Origin: Azolla caroliniana
Lineage: Eukaryota; Polypodiophyta
Assembly (NCBI GenBank): GCA_043228905.1
Contig: JBHGNT010000017.1
Span: forward strand, 7,626,001 to 7,690,000
DNA length: 64,000 nt
Direction: 5' to 3'
Shown: one piece after another, positions 52,224 through 63,966 of the stretch
Numbering within the stretch: the first letter of the stretch is position 1
Layout of the letters: each line of letters opens with the position of its first letter
Made by a program: the position numbers and the translations under genes
The notes under the pieces: generated by a model
Seen by the model: only the letters and a program-made list of their open reading frames with translations
The model's database searches: none
Told to the model about the DNA's origin: nothing

Positions 52224-52530
52224 CTGCTCTCACTTCGCAAACAGAAAAAATGAACAACATAAAGTTGTTTGCCCTAAGTCATATTTATACATATATGACT
52301 TTCGGGCTATTTACAGATATAGCCTCAAGGGCCCTTGGCGAACATATTCACAAATATGTCCCCGCATCCGAATCTCTCTCCGGGTACATTCATCATCCGG
52401 CTCCGTAGCCGGGGTCTTCGTCATCCGGCTCCGTAGCCGGGGTCTTCGTCATCCGGCTCCGTAGCCGGGGTCTTCGTCATCCGGATCCGGACATCCGACC
52501 ATCCCATCCGGAGGGACCGTAATCCCAGCA
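51928..52530 (-). repeat. CopJ 5' LTR
   Basis: Partner of 47181-47811, with four-unit CCGG minisatellite and otherwise near-identical. It ends CCCAGCA before the TSD TAAGA. Confidence 0.93.
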
Positions 52531-52535
52531 TAAGA

Positions 52536-52892
52536 CAATTCAGTAAAACACAGAAAATGCAAGGATGGAGATGGAGATGGAGAGAGAGAGAGCAGACAAC
52601 AGAAAACTTAGATTCAAAATAATGACACTTTGTTCTGTATACATACACCATGCTCAGTGAGCACCTTTTATACAAGCCCTGACAATCGGGCTAACACAAG
52701 TACTGACAATACTTGACACTCATAAATGAGCCGTTACACTCCCAAAATTATTCCTTCAGAGGAATATCGTTATAACGGCCTCTTTGATTTTCACACCAAT
52801 GGGGCCCTGTTGTGCGTACTTTTTCACACACCCAGTCTACACACTGGGTTACGCACTGTGTTACGCACCAACGTTGAGCTTATCACTCAACA
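52536..52892 (-). repeat. CopI 3' LTR, second part
   Basis: It continues from TAAGACAATTCAG to CACTCAACA, directly adjoining a polypurine tract (plus strand CTCCCCCTCAAG). With 47115-47180 the LTR totals about 423 bp. The partner LTR is outside the window. Confidence 0.8.
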
Positions 52893-53363
52893 CTCCCCCT
52901 CAAGCTCAACTTGAGGTTCTGTCCGCTCTTCCAGATCTACGCTCCAGTTCCTTCTCGCTTCATGCCTTGCTCGCGCTCCTTGACCCGTTCGATTCCGCGT
53001 GCTTCGACCCTTCCGGTCGGCTTGTCTTCTGGTTTGGTCCTTCTCAGCTCCCTTGCTGCCGCGGGGTCGGCGTGTCCTTCGCTACCCTTTTCTCCGCATG
53101 GCCTTCAGTTGATTCGGCGTATCCGAATCAAACATTCCGATTGAATTGAACGCTTTCGATTCAATTCCGCTCTCATCCGAATTGGCTGTCTCCAATTCGT
53201 CTCTTGTCTTTAGGCCTTTGACAAGTTCTAACCACGTCTTCGTCTTGGCCTTATCTCCCCCTGTTTCGGCTGTCCTTAGCTCCTTCTTATGCTTATGACC
53301 CTTGCTTCCGTCTTCAGTTTCTTCAGCCGGTTCGAAGTCAAATTCTCCATCCGACTCCACATC
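52893..53363 (-). other. Extra segment between CopI RNase H and LTR
   Basis: A polypurine-like CTTGAGGGGGAG occurs twice on the minus strand: next to the LTR (about 52893-52905) and about 530 bp earlier, at the end of RNase H (about 53427-53439). The segment between encodes an acidic, lysine-rich open frame (53082-53360, 92 codons, MESDGEFDFEPAEETED). It could be a short 3' ORF or a former linker. I do not recognise it. Confidence 0.5.
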
Positions 53364-56300
53364 TCAGTCACTTCCGCCGTGATGCTTACCTCCGCTCCTT
53401 TCACACTCTTCTCCTTGTTCTTCCTCTCTCCCCCTCAAGTTTGGCGTGTCGAGGTGACGCAATCCTAGCTCACCCGAGAAATGCCGCAACTTGTCGAGAC
53501 CAAGAGGCTTGGTGAAGATGTCGGCAACCTGCCGATCCGTCGGAACATACACTAGTTCAACTTCACCTGAAAGGACCTGCTTGTGGACAAAATGGTAATG
53601 CACCTCAATGTGCTTGGTCCGACCGTGGAACACGGGGTTTTTTGCAAGGTGGATACTGCTGAGGTTGTCACAAAAGATCGTCGTCGGATCAGACACCTCT
53701 ACATGCAGATCTCGTAATAGCCGTTTTAGCCAAATGACTTCGCACGTAGTGACAGTCGCCCCTCGATACTCGGCCTGCGTGTTCGACAGTGCTACTGTCG
53801 ACTGCTTCTTACTGCTCCACGCAATTGCCGCACTTCCTACAGAGAATGCATATCCGGATGTGGATCTACGATCGTGGGCGTTTCTGGCCCAATCGATATC
53901 CGTGTGGCCGACTAACTGTTCGGCTACGCCTACCCGATAAAACAATGCCATGTTTTTCGTGCCGCTACCATAACGCAATATTTGTTTCGCGCACTGAAAG
54001 TGTTCGGTCACAGGCTGCGACATGAATTGACTGATTAAGCCGACCGGGTAGCTAAGATCCGGCCGAGTAATCGTCAAATAGATAAGGCTCCCGACAATCT
54101 GTCGGAACCGTATTGGGTGGCACGCCTTGCCCGAATCTCGGCGAAGCTTCACGTTTCTATCCAGAGGGGTCAAGCTGGGCTTACAGTTTGTCATCCCGAA
54201 CTTGAAGAGCATATTCAGCGTAATGACGTTAGCTGAGCAATATTCCTTGGGGGGTATGGATCACTTCGATCCCAAGGAAGTAATGAAGGTCTCCGAGATC
54301 CTTCATTTCAAACGATGCCGCAAGCTAAGACTTCACACGGCAGATTTCGTCAAGATCGGCTCTAGCGATGTAGAGAAAAGTCCGATTTCGACGGGGCAAA
54401 CCCCATCCTACGCAATTGTTGCGTAATCTTTGCGTTCCAAGATCACGGGGCTTGCTTTAGTCCATATAAGGACTTCTTCAATCGGCAAACTTCCGAGGTG
54501 TTTTGTTCAGATAGAAATTCGGGGGGTTGTACCATGTACACCTGCTCCTCAAGATGACCTTGTAGGAATGTGTTCTTTACATCCATCTGATGTAAGTGCC
54601 ACCCCTTTGCCGCTACTACGGCTAGCAGGACTCGCACAATAGTCATCTTTGCGACAGGTGCGAAGGTGTCTTCATAGTCCACACCATGCTTCTGTGCGTA
54701 GCCTTTTGCTACTAAACGAGCCTTGTCGCGGTTGACGGAGTCGTCCATGTTGTGTTTCACTTTATACACCCACCGGTAGCTGATTAGCTTTACACCCTTC
54801 GGTGCGTCAACCAGGTCCCATGTCTTGTTCTGCATTAAGGCATGCATCTCTTCCTCCATTATGGCATGCCAATTTGCGTCCTTCGCCGCTTCTGCGTAGC
54901 TCTTCGGCTCACGCACTTTCACCACTCCCGTCATTTACGCGTAATGGTGCGCCATGTACTCATTATACCTATATCTCTTTACGGGGTTCTTGAGGCAGGT
55001 AGATCGACGTAATTCATGATTACCTGATTTCACGACCTTTTCGGCTACTGTCGACCTCTTCAATGGAGGTTCTTTTTCAGTTTGCCCGTAGTCAGACTCA
55101 CTCCGATCTGACTCTGCGCTGCCGAAGTCATATTCCGGGATTTTGTTCTTGACTTTTTCCTTGTGCGTAAGCCGTCTCCTCAGCTTCCTGCGCGGGGAAT
55201 GCACGGCCGAGTCTCCACTACTCGCCGTCTCATCATCTGGCTGGCCATCTTTGCTCCACCCCTCATTCAGCCTACTTAGCCGAAATGAGGTCGGACTCTC
55301 TCTTAGAGCAGTCCGACGTCCTCATCATGCGGAGGCATTTCAACCTCGTTGATTTCTTCTTCAGAAATCGGAATGGAGTCATGAGGTTCTGGAGGAGAAG
55401 GCAGGTACCACGAAGCGGACTCGTCGAACACAATGTCGTGGCTTATGCGTACTTCCTTTGTTCGAGGGTTATAACACTTATACCCTTTTCTGCTCATCTG
55501 AATAGCCGACCAAGATACATTTCTCAGCTTTAGCATCCGGTTTCCTCCTTTCCTCCTTTTCTCCTCAAGTGTGCCAAGTTCGGCTTCTTCCCGAAATACA
55601 GCTCATGTGGCGACACTCCTCCATTAGCAGAAGTTCGATTCTACAGGTAGACAGCCATCTTCACGGCTTCGTCCCAATAGAATTTCGGCATATGCTTCTC
55701 TTCAAGCATTGCCCTGGCCATTTCTTCAATTGTCCGATTCTTCTACTCGGCTACGCTATTCTGCTTCGGCGTATATCTACACGAGAATTCGCGTCGAATT
55801 CCCTCCTTCTATAGATAACTTGTGAACTGGTCAGAGAAGTACTCCTTCCCGCCATCAGATTGTAGGCATTTGATCTTACGCCATGTTTCCCTTTCTGCAA
55901 GGCTCTTCACTTCCAGGAAACACGCGAAGACTTCGCTCTTCTTCTCAATAATGCATGCCCACGTGTGACGAGTGAAGTCATCGATGAAGGTTACAAAGTC
56001 ACGGCTTCCACCGAAACTCACGTTCTGTGTCGGACCCCACACATCCGAATGGATCAAATCCAACGGACTTTGACTATGATTATGCTCATTGAGGAATGGA
56101 AGTCAGTGTTGTTTTCCCATCTAACAGGTTTCATAGACTCGACCACTCCGACCACGAAATTTCGAACCCGAAAACAATGTTCTTGGTCTGCATTTCACGA
56201 AGCCGCGGGAAATTTATGTGGCCGAACCGCTTGTGCCACAAGTCGATATCCGATTTGACCTTTTGTCCTTTCGCGTACAATGCGGTTCCGGCTTGATTAG

Positions 56301-56688
56301 TGTTGAGGATAAACATCCTCCCTTCACGGTGCCCTTGCACGATTACTTTGCCTTCCTCTTCTATGAAGCAGCCGAGATGCGTGAATCGAACTTGCATTCC
56401 CTTGTCGATGATCTGACGGACCGACACTAGGTTCTTGATTATTGTCCGGACGTGAAGCACGTTCATGAGTTTCCCTTTCTGCCCGACGTGGCTGAGAGGA
56501 ACTTCGCCGACATGTTCGATGGTATGCGGAGTGTCGTCTCCCATTTCGACCATTCTTTGTGACTCCGATTTCTCCAAGTATGAGAACCATTCCTCGTGAA
56601 TCGTCATATGATTTGACGCTCCGGAATCAACATACCACACCACGCTTGATTTCGAGGTGTTCACGACCATAGAATTGGCCTTATGATT
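53364..56688 (-). pseudogene. CopI pol: protease remnant, integrase, RT, RNase H
   Basis: Minus strand, right to left. Protease VDSGASNHM near 56600-56640. GAG-pre-integrase LWHKRFGHI (about 56210-56235). Integrase IHSDVWGP and SDGGKEYFSDQF (55809-56063), then broken through 55569-55808. The post-integrase linker is at 54935-55536 and the RT N-half at 54443-54934 ([17 protein letters not shown]). RT is disrupted at 54213-54442. RNase H (53364-54212) has LSNTQAEYRGA and ends near LRHLDTPNLRG. Multiple frame breaks show it is dead. It is close to CopC in sequence. Its gag and 5' LTR lie beyond LTR-K and the window edge. Confidence 0.87.
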
Positions 56689-56992
56689 TGTTAGGAAACA
56701 GGTCCCTCCGGATGAAAAGACCCAGTAAGAACCGGATGAGGAGTACCCGGAAACGGAAGACCCGGTGAGAACCGGATGATGAGTGCCCGGCAAGCGCCGG
56801 ATGAAGGAGTACCCGGAAATGGAAGACCCGGTGAGAACCAGATGATGAGTGCCCGGCAAGCGCCGGATGAAGGAGTACCCGGAAACGGAAGACCCGGTGA
56901 GAACCGGATGATGAGGGCCCGGCAAGCGCCGGATGATGCAGGCCCGATGAGGAGTGCTCACCGGATGGAGGGATGTTGCCGTTTAGGAACAC
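56689..56992 (+). repeat. LTR-K, left part: copia-type LTR inserted in CopI
   Basis: It starts TGTTAGGAAACAGGTCCCTCCGGATG, the same terminal block as the CopF, CopE and CopJ LTRs. About three units of a roughly 63-bp CCGG-rich repeat follow (about 56730-56945). GypL interrupts it at 56993, and the LTR appears to resume at 63967 (GGACATATTCGTAAATATG, shared with the CopE LTR). Its far end and TSD are outside the window. Confidence 0.75.
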
Positions 56993-57403
56993 GGTCCGCG
57001 GTCAGTCCTTCAACCTAGACCTCAAAGTGGGTGTGGAACAACGAACATGTGTTTAAGTGTAATGCGTAAGGGAAGAACCCTTGTAACCTATCAGCGTATA
57101 AGGGCAGACGGTTACAACCGAATCCCTGTTAAGGGTCACACTTACGTACTACAACGCTTAAGTATTCAAGACACCCACACTGAACTAGCCGTAGCTATAC
57201 ACAGAAAATCAGAGAAGATAGGATTCTATTATTAGGTGTTTCTTTACATTCCCCAAAATTACACGCACCTCCCTCAAAGGTTTTATATGCAGGGTCTAAT
57301 TAGCCGTTCACGCTTCCTACGTGAACCGTTACATGCGTTATGCTCTTATATAATTTCTTATTCCTACGCTTTTGTCCGTCGGTTACGATTCCGACGGACA
57401 ACA
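56993..57403 (-). repeat. GypL 3' LTR
   Basis: Matches 63545-63966 with scattered substitutions (for example ATGTGTTTAAGTG versus AGGTGTTTAAGCG) and small indels, implying an older insertion than CopF or GypG. Confidence 0.9.
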
Positions 57404-57450
57404 CTTGGCACACCTGTGGGACAGTGCCCTGGCACGTCGGACCCATCCCG

Positions 57451-57630
57451 TTAATCTTCTTCCAAAATGGCCCGGATGTTCGGCTCTGCTGTGGTGTCCT
57501 CGTCCGGAGGTGATGTAGGGCCCGTAGGTGCATCGTGGTGTGGCTGCTCTGTTTGGTCGGGTTGGTTTCTCCTAGAGTCGCTGTCGCCATGTGTGGGTAG
57601 TCCGGGTATGATGGGCTCTTCTTGAGCCAT
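57451..57630 (-). CDS. Possible small 3' ORF of GypL
   Basis: ATG at 57630 opens 59 codons (MAQEEPIIPGLPTHGD, acidic and proline-rich, ending AILEED) between integrase and the 3' LTR. It has no recognisable domain and may be chance. Confidence 0.2.
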   Translation of the reverse strand: MAQEEPIIPGLPTHGDSDSRRNQPDQTEQPHHDAPTGPTSPPDEDTTAEPNIRAILEED

Positions 57631-57839
57631 CGTGGTGTCGCATGTTCTTGAACTAGGAGTTTGTGCATGCCTTTAGTCGTTTTAATAGTCACTATCTTCT
57701 CTTCTTCTTTTTTGTAACAGTTATTTACAACCTATTTTTACATTATAATAGAAATGGGGCTGTCTATTTTACGTTGCGGGTTCTCCGGGTCTGTCCCGTT
57801 CAGCGGTGAATGGGTTAGGTGGCGTAGGGCCCAGGTAAG

Positions 57840-59395
57840 GTTTGAGCTGAAACCCATTCACCTTTTACCGTACTACTACTCCAGCCAGCGTTCCTAGTTG
57901 GAACGTGCCTTGTTCCGCTCCAAGTATCCAGTATGGGCCGGTCCAGCGGAAACGTAACTTCCCTGGCATATGGCACATGCGCGTTTGAAAAACTAGCACC
58001 GCTCGGCCCACGGCAAACTCCTTTTCCCTTGCGTTCTGATGTCGATCCACAAACGCTTTACGCCGTCGTTGTTCCTGTTCCAACACAGCCATGCTGTGAA
58101 CGCGTTTTTCCCCTAGTTCGAGGAGCTGGTAGAGCCGTACCTCCTCCGACTTGGCTTTTGATAATCAATTCCGTACCTGAATGCGCAAACTAGGTACTTG
58201 AAATTCGACCGGCATCACAGCCTCCAGTCCAAACGCTAGTCGGAACGGTGTTGATTGTATGCTTGTTTTGTAACTAGTTCTCTACGCCCATAACGCACTC
58301 TGTAGTTTGGTATCCCAGTCCGTTCTATTTTCATTGGCGGTTTTCTTCAAAATGGTCTGTAATGTCTTGTTCGTGGATTCTGCTAATCCATTTGCCTGTG
58401 GATAATATGGTGTGCTCTTCTTGTGGACTACGGCGTAATGATGTGTTAATTCCCGAACCACCATATTGAGAAAGTGACTCCCCTGGTCACTGATGAGCTC
58501 AATTGGATAGCCGAACCGGCACCAGATGTGCTCGTAAAGGAATTTGGCTATGACGGCCGCCGTATTTTCACGTAGTGCCTTTGCTTCGACCCATTTGGTG
58601 CAGTAATCTGTGGCTACCAATATGTATTTATTGCCCGTACGGGCCGCCGCTGGCGTGAAGGGCCCTACAAAATCCAATACCCACTTTTGGAAGGGGTCTA
58701 GCAGTAATACGGACTGGTGTGGCATCCTTTCATCCTCCGTGGGCTGACCCATCCGCTGACACAAATCACACTTTCTACAATACTCGGATGTGTCCTTCTG
58801 CGTTGTTGGCCACCATAAGCCTGCCTGCCATACTTTCCGGGTTGTCACGTCGCCCACGTAATGGCCGTCTGCCGTGCCGCAGTGTGCCTCCCGTAAAACT
58901 TCTTCCTTCTCATCCTGATGGACCCCACGTCGCCAAATGCCATCACTTCCTTTGTGATATAAAACGCCTTCGACGAGGCAGAAGTGACGGCTTCGGACGG
59001 CTAGTCGTTTCTTCTCATCCGTGCGTAATTGTGGTGGAGGCAGTCCTGTAGTTAAAAAGTATGTCATTTCCATAAGCCACCGGTCCGGAAAGGTGGATTC
59101 CGTTTTTTCTGCAAGTGTCGCTACTCGCAAGATGTCGGCGTCCGGAAAATCGTCGTCGTCTTTCTGTACAGTTTCTCCATTCTCGAGTTTGCTCAAAAAA
59201 TTCGCCACTGCATGTTGCGTCCCTGGTCGGTGCTGAATTACGAAATCGAATTCCTGGAGCAACAGCATCCACCGCGCCAATTTCCCTGTCAGGGCTTGTT
59301 TCTCCACCAAATACAATAATGTCGAATGATCCACGTGGAACATGAATTTCCTTGCTAATAAATAGTGTCGGAATTTATTGATGCTATATATCATT
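57840..59395 (-). pseudogene. GypL RNase H C-part and integrase
   Basis: It continues the RNase H frame after the solo LTR (IYSINKFRHYLLARKF), then HRPGTQHAVANFLSK, the integrase zinc region (CRKCDLCQRMG), the integrase core (VLDFVGPFTP, LISDQGSHF, GLAESTNKTL) and a C-terminal GPY-like segment (57865-58092, RFRWTGPYWI). The frame is open from 59395 to 58282 and then breaks. No chromodomain. Confidence 0.87.
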
Positions 59396-59768
59396 TGTTG
59401 AGAGACAAGCTCAACATCGGCCGGATCGGCTGAAGAAGCCGAGGACCGGATCGGCTGGGACCGATCGGTTAGGCCGTTAGGAAAGATATTCCGTGAGGAA
59501 TATATTTGGGAGTTAGTGTAGGAGCTCTTAATGAGCATTGAAGTACTGTCAGTACTCCAGTCAGTCCTTCTAGGGCTTGTACAAAGTGTTCATTGAACAC
59601 ATATATGTTTGTTTTTTGTCTTTTATTATATACCTTCCTTTTGGTGTCTCCTCTCCAACTCTCTCGGTCTCTACTGCGTATACTGTGTAAGCTCAAGCTC
59701 TCCATTAAACCTGAGTATTCTCCCTTCTGCTCTGTCTTTATACTTGCTTCCGCACGCTACTTTTTACA
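59396..59768 (+). repeat. Solo LTR of the CopC family inside GypL
   Basis: TGTTGAGAGACAAGCTCAACA to TTTTTACA, similar to the CopC LTR throughout (AAAGATATTCC, GGAATATATTTGGGAG). It is flanked by TCATT (59391-59395) and TCATC (59769-59773), a 5-bp TSD with one change. Removing it restores the GypL RNase H frame. A solo LTR is the product of LTR-LTR recombination. Confidence 0.9.
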
Positions 59769-60833
59769 TCATCCCTAGCGCCTCCCGCTTAGTTGTGGAA
59801 TAGTTACGCTCTGCTGCTGACAATTTACGACTCACGTAGTATATTGGCCTGTACCAGTTTGGTTCGGTGAGTTGCATTAGTGCGCTTCCTATTGCTATGT
59901 CTGAGGCGTCAACGAACACGTGGAATGGCTTCGCCCAAACTGGTGGTTGTACGACAGGAGCCTGTGTGAGCATTATCTTAAGTGCCTCATAGGCCTTATC
60001 CTCCGTTGCAGTCCATTGGAAAGGAGTCCGATGTACGGCAGTGTGTAGCGGCGTGGCGAAGTCCGCCAAATACCGTATCATCCAACTATGCCACCGTATT
60101 TGGCATTTGTCGGAGTTTTGGCTTGCGTAATCGCGGAGATCTTGTTTGGGTCGACCGCTATTCCCTCTTTGCTGACTATGTGGCTTAGGAGAGTCCCGCT
60201 GGTCACGCCGAAGGAACATTTCGCGGGATTCAGGCTTAAGCGTGCGATGCGGCAACTTTCCAAACACAGTCGTAAGTGCGTAAAATGGTCTATTGTTTCC
60301 CCATATACGGCAAAGTCATCTAGAAAAACTTGCATGAACGCCGGAATGTATTCCCCAAAGATCTCCGTAATCGTTCGTTGAAATGTTGTTGGCGTTGTCT
60401 TTAGCCTGAACATCATGACGACTGCCACATAGACTCCCCAGCCCGTGACAAACGCCATCTTCTCCTGGACCTCGGGGTGCATGCGTACCTGGTTATAGCC
60501 ACTGAAGGCATCTAAGAAACTGTACATCTCATGGCCTGTGACGACGTCCAACACGCTATCGGTGAAGGGTAAGGGAAATGCATCCGTAATGGTTACGACA
60601 TTTAATTTTCGGTAATCTACGCATACCCGTATTTTGCCCTTTTTCTTTGGGACGACCACTATCGGGCTTAGCCATGTCGCTTGTTTAACTGGTCGTATGA
60701 ACCCCGCCTTCAGGAGCTTGTCAATTTCTTCTTTCACGAGGGTCGCGTAATTGGGGTTCATGCGGTAGCGGCGCTGCTGGACAGGTTTCGCGTTAGTTGC
60801 TAAATTGATCTTATGCTGATAGAACTTGGGATC
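59769..60833 (-). pseudogene. GypL reverse transcriptase and RNase H N-part
   Basis: RT at 60078-60761 (VCVDYRKLNVVTITD, FLDAFSGYNQVRMHP, catalytic VFLDDFAVYG). The frame shifts near 60080, and RNase H follows at 59774-60077 (FVDASDIAIGSAL, KREALGM). A stop (TAA at about 60834) separates RT from the protease frame. Confidence 0.87.
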
Positions 60834-61994
60834 TTACCCCTTCATGTCCTCGTGAGCGCAAGCGAACACATCTTTATATTCCGTGAGTAGTGTGATCATC
60901 GTGATTCTCTGGTCCGGTCTTAATTCCTTTGCGATGGAGAGGAACTGGGGCTCTGATTCCGTACCCACATTTACTTCTTCGAGAGCGGAAGTGGTGACTC
61001 GTCGTGAAATCTCCATTTCCCTTTCAAATGCCGCCCGTGCTCTCCTGAGTTCCAATATGGACTTTGGGTTTGGTTCATAAGGCTCGTCGTGGGGAACAGT
61101 GGCCGTGGCATATTCTGTCACGGTTGCTATGACATCTTTTTCGAACAACGGAATAATCCGAGGGTGTTCGTCGAGGTACGCCGCCAATTCTGCATCCTCC
61201 ACCCCAGCCAACATATTTATGTCCTCCGCGTATAACGGTGTTATACCCTTAGGTTGTGGCGTGCTGGCTTCCGTAGGTACGCGAACCTTGGTGCGTCCAT
61301 GCCAGAAATTGATACACTCGTGTTGCCAGCTCTGCTTGATATTTGTTGTCCGAAGCCATGATCTGCCCAGAAGCACTGGGTACGCTCCTGGGGCCTCCAA
61401 AGCGAGGACGACCGCCGAGATGTCGAAGTGGTGTCCGCCCACGAGGATGCCTATTTTGCGAATTAACCCCAATGGTCGCACTGAGCGGGTATCTGCCATG
61501 CGGAGCCAGAATGGACACGCCTCCCATTCGGAAATGCCTAACTGCTCGCAAGTTTTCACGCTAATTACATTAACGCCTGAGCCACCGTCGATTACGCATC
61601 CATGAACTTCCTGTCCGTGCAATATTACTGTAATAGCCGGGTTGTGTTGATCCACCACCGGCGGTCCATCGCTGACGTCTGTCAGGTTTGTGGCGACACT
61701 TGCCCTGGGTATGCCCGTCACCCGTTCTTCCATGGTCTGGCGGAACCGTGGAACTAGCTGTAGCAGTTTTTCCATGGTTAACGTTATTTCACAGCCTGCT
61801 AACGCCTGCCAGATGGGGTCCAGACCTGGTCTTTCGTTCTCTGTTCGCTCCATTGTGTTCGCGGACTCCTGCCGCATACGTTCCGTATTCGTCGCGTTTG
61901 CTTTTTCCACCCACGCTTGGGCTTGTCGGTGTACCTCGTCTTGCGCAGCCCAATCCGCTGTTTTTGTTTGTTGGCATGTCGTAACTTGTTGCAC
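60834..61994 (-). pseudogene. GypL protease region
   Basis: An open block of 386 codons with a retropepsin-like motif (VIDGGSGVNVIS, about residue 135; DGG in place of DSG) and a long linker to RT (VPHDEPYEPNPKSILELRRA). It ends at a stop just before RT, so the gag-pol product is interrupted. Confidence 0.8.
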
Positions 61995-63307
61995 CTCCGC
62001 CGTAATCGTATTGATAGCGGGCCCCTTTCCCTTGCGTGTTGGGCATTGCGTAGCATAGTGTCCGGGTTGCTGACAAATAAAATAATGGATGCTTGATTCT
62101 CCCTTCTTGGCTCCAGGTGGTTTGTGCCGCTCTCCGGGTGCTACTTGCTCTTCGCGGTCTGGCCTCGTTTGTCGGAACGTACGCGGTGGCTGTTGTTGGT
62201 GCTATCGTTGTTCCTGGTGCCGCTCATCCCCCAAGCTTTCGTCGTAACGTCGGTGATCCCTATGTTGTCGTGGCTGACCCTGATAGCCATTGAAGCCGCC
62301 CCGTTTGTTTGTCGGCCGTTGATTCTCGTAGCGCCGACCCCCTTTGGCGTAACTCGGATGTCCACAATAATCCTCGTCCTCTGGGTCGTCCTCCTCGGAA
62401 TCGTTGTGATTCCGGCGATTCCGGTTGTACCGGTCCTCCCGCGGGTTGCGATCCTTATACCGGGGTCGGTCTTCTTGCCTCCTTTGTTCAGCCCAGTGCG
62501 GTTGACGTTGTGTGTCCATGCTGCGGACTGCAGGAGTGGCTCTATTTAACATATTGTACTCGCATTGGTCGATTGTGTCAGCCTTCGAGTGGCAGATTGG
62601 GCAGTGGATTCGCATATTGCACTCCACTGCGGAATGCCCCGAGTTCAAGCAAATCGTGCACTGGATTGCTTGACGAAATTGGCGTTCCTCATCCTAAGGT
62701 AACGCTTGTCGTAAGGAGGACATAGAAAACCTTTCCTCCTCGTCATCCAATTCGAGTTGTAACACTCGTTCAATTACCATATCCGTCATTTCCCCTTTCA
62801 CGCTATTGTTGTTGAGCGTTGCCCAGATGGGCTGACGTAAAGCTGCCAAAAATGTTTCCTGAGCCTCTTCCTCCGCGGGGCTTCATTCCAATTTCCGTCG
62901 TAAATTTGGAAACGTAAGCTGAAGTCCGCTATCGTCTCGGTCGGTAGTTGCTTAATTGTATAAAACTACCCGAGAATCTCGCGTTGTGGGACCCTCCGAT
63001 GGAAGAATCGCAAGAAAGCGGACTGCAGCTGTTCGAAGGTTGTTATGGCTGGTAAATCCATCTGTGAATGCCAAAACGCCGCACGCCCATCTAGTGTTAA
63101 TTCGAACTCCGTCATTTTCGACTGGTGTGCCACCGTCTCAGAGAGATTCTGCGCCATGTGGTTCGCATTCCAGACATTTAGGAACATGCGAATATGCGTT
63201 GCGGCGTCGGTTTCGCCGTTAAAGCGGGGGTAGGCAAAGGCCATAGTGGGAGCTACGGCGGATTGGGAAAGACCACAGGGTGGCTGTGTTGAGCGTGGTC
63301 CCCGCAT
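61995..63307 (-). pseudogene. GypL gag
   Basis: Possible ATG at 63307 (MRGPRSTQPP). Gag domain with FNGETDAATHIRMFL and AFWHSQMDLP. In-frame stops lie near 62966, 62884 and 62694. Cysteine motifs CTICLNSGHSAVEC and CPICHSKADTIDQC (about 62570-62680) and a third, CQQPGHYATQC (about 62045-62075), form an unusual set of three knuckle-like clusters. A long charged Arg/Asp/Asn-rich stretch separates them. Confidence 0.82.
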
Positions 63308-63544
63308 CTCGTCGAGGTATTTGGGGAGCGAAGAATCCCCTTTGCACTCACGGTAGGTAGTACTAAGGTCGCTGAGGCGCGGCTTTTGCCGTGCGCGTTC
63401 TTCTGCCTAGCATGTGATGAACCTTGTTATTGGTCGGTCTTGTCGTGTTGGTTCTCTGGGTCATCTGTGGCTAAACACCCATTTGTTGTTGCTCGTCTGT
63501 GAGGAAACACAGATCACCATGCGTGCCAAAAGTGCCAAAAGTGT

Positions 63545-63966
63545 TGTCCGCGGTCAGTCCTTCGACCTAGACCTCAAAGTGGGTGTGGAACAACGAACAG
63601 GTGTTTAAGCGTAATGCGTAAGGGAAGAACCCCTGTAACCTATCAGCGTATAAGGGCAGACGGCTACAACCGAATCCCTGTTAAGGGTTACACTTACGTA
63701 CTACAACGTTTAAGTATTCAAGACACCCACACTGAACTAGCCGTAGCTATACACAGAAAATCAGAGAAGAAAGGATTTTATTATCAGGCGTTTCATTACA
63801 TTCCCCAAAATTACACGCACCTCCATCAGAGGTTTTCTACCCTTTATATATGGAGGGTCTAATTAGTTGTTCACGCTTCCTGTGTGAACCGTTACATGCG
63901 TTATGCTCTTATATAATTTCTTATTCCTATGCTTTTGTCTGTCGGTTACTATTCCGGCGGAGAACA
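63545..63966 (-). repeat. GypL 5' LTR
   Basis: TGTCCGCGGTC to GGAGAACA on the plus strand, partner of 56993-57403. The adjoining sequence (plus strand GTGCCAAAAGTGCCAAAAGTGT) should hold the primer site; I could not assign a tRNA. Confidence 0.9.

Larger units (their letters stand above)
47181..52530 (-). mobile_element. CopJ: nearly intact Ty1/copia element, minus strand
   Basis: LTRs at 47181-47811 and 51928-52530 with the 5-bp TSD TAAGA (47176-47180, 52531-52535). The primer site is on the minus strand at 51913-51924 and a polypurine tract lies next to 47811. The coding frame of 1358 codons has one in-frame stop. It belongs to the same family as CopF and the pol of CopE. Confidence 0.94.
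56993..63966 (-). mobile_element. GypL: Ty3/gypsy element without chromodomain, minus strand
   Basis: LTRs at 56993-57403 and 63545-63966. The plus-strand ends are TCCGCGGTC and GAACA/ACAACA; the first base of the left copy is G instead of T. No clean TSD was found (left flank GGAACAC, right flank AGGGACA). Gag, protease, RT, RNase H and integrase lie between in sense order on the minus strand. Integrase wording (GNKYILVATDYCTKWVEAKA) is of the Tat/Athila kind. A solo LTR sits inside it at 59396-59768. Confidence 0.88.

Noticed and set aside
56131-56961. Single 276-codon frame running from repeat-like sequence into copia protease
   Set aside because: Its N-terminal third translates the LTR-K minisatellite; only the part left of 56689 belongs to CopI. 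The fusion is an artefact of the insertion.
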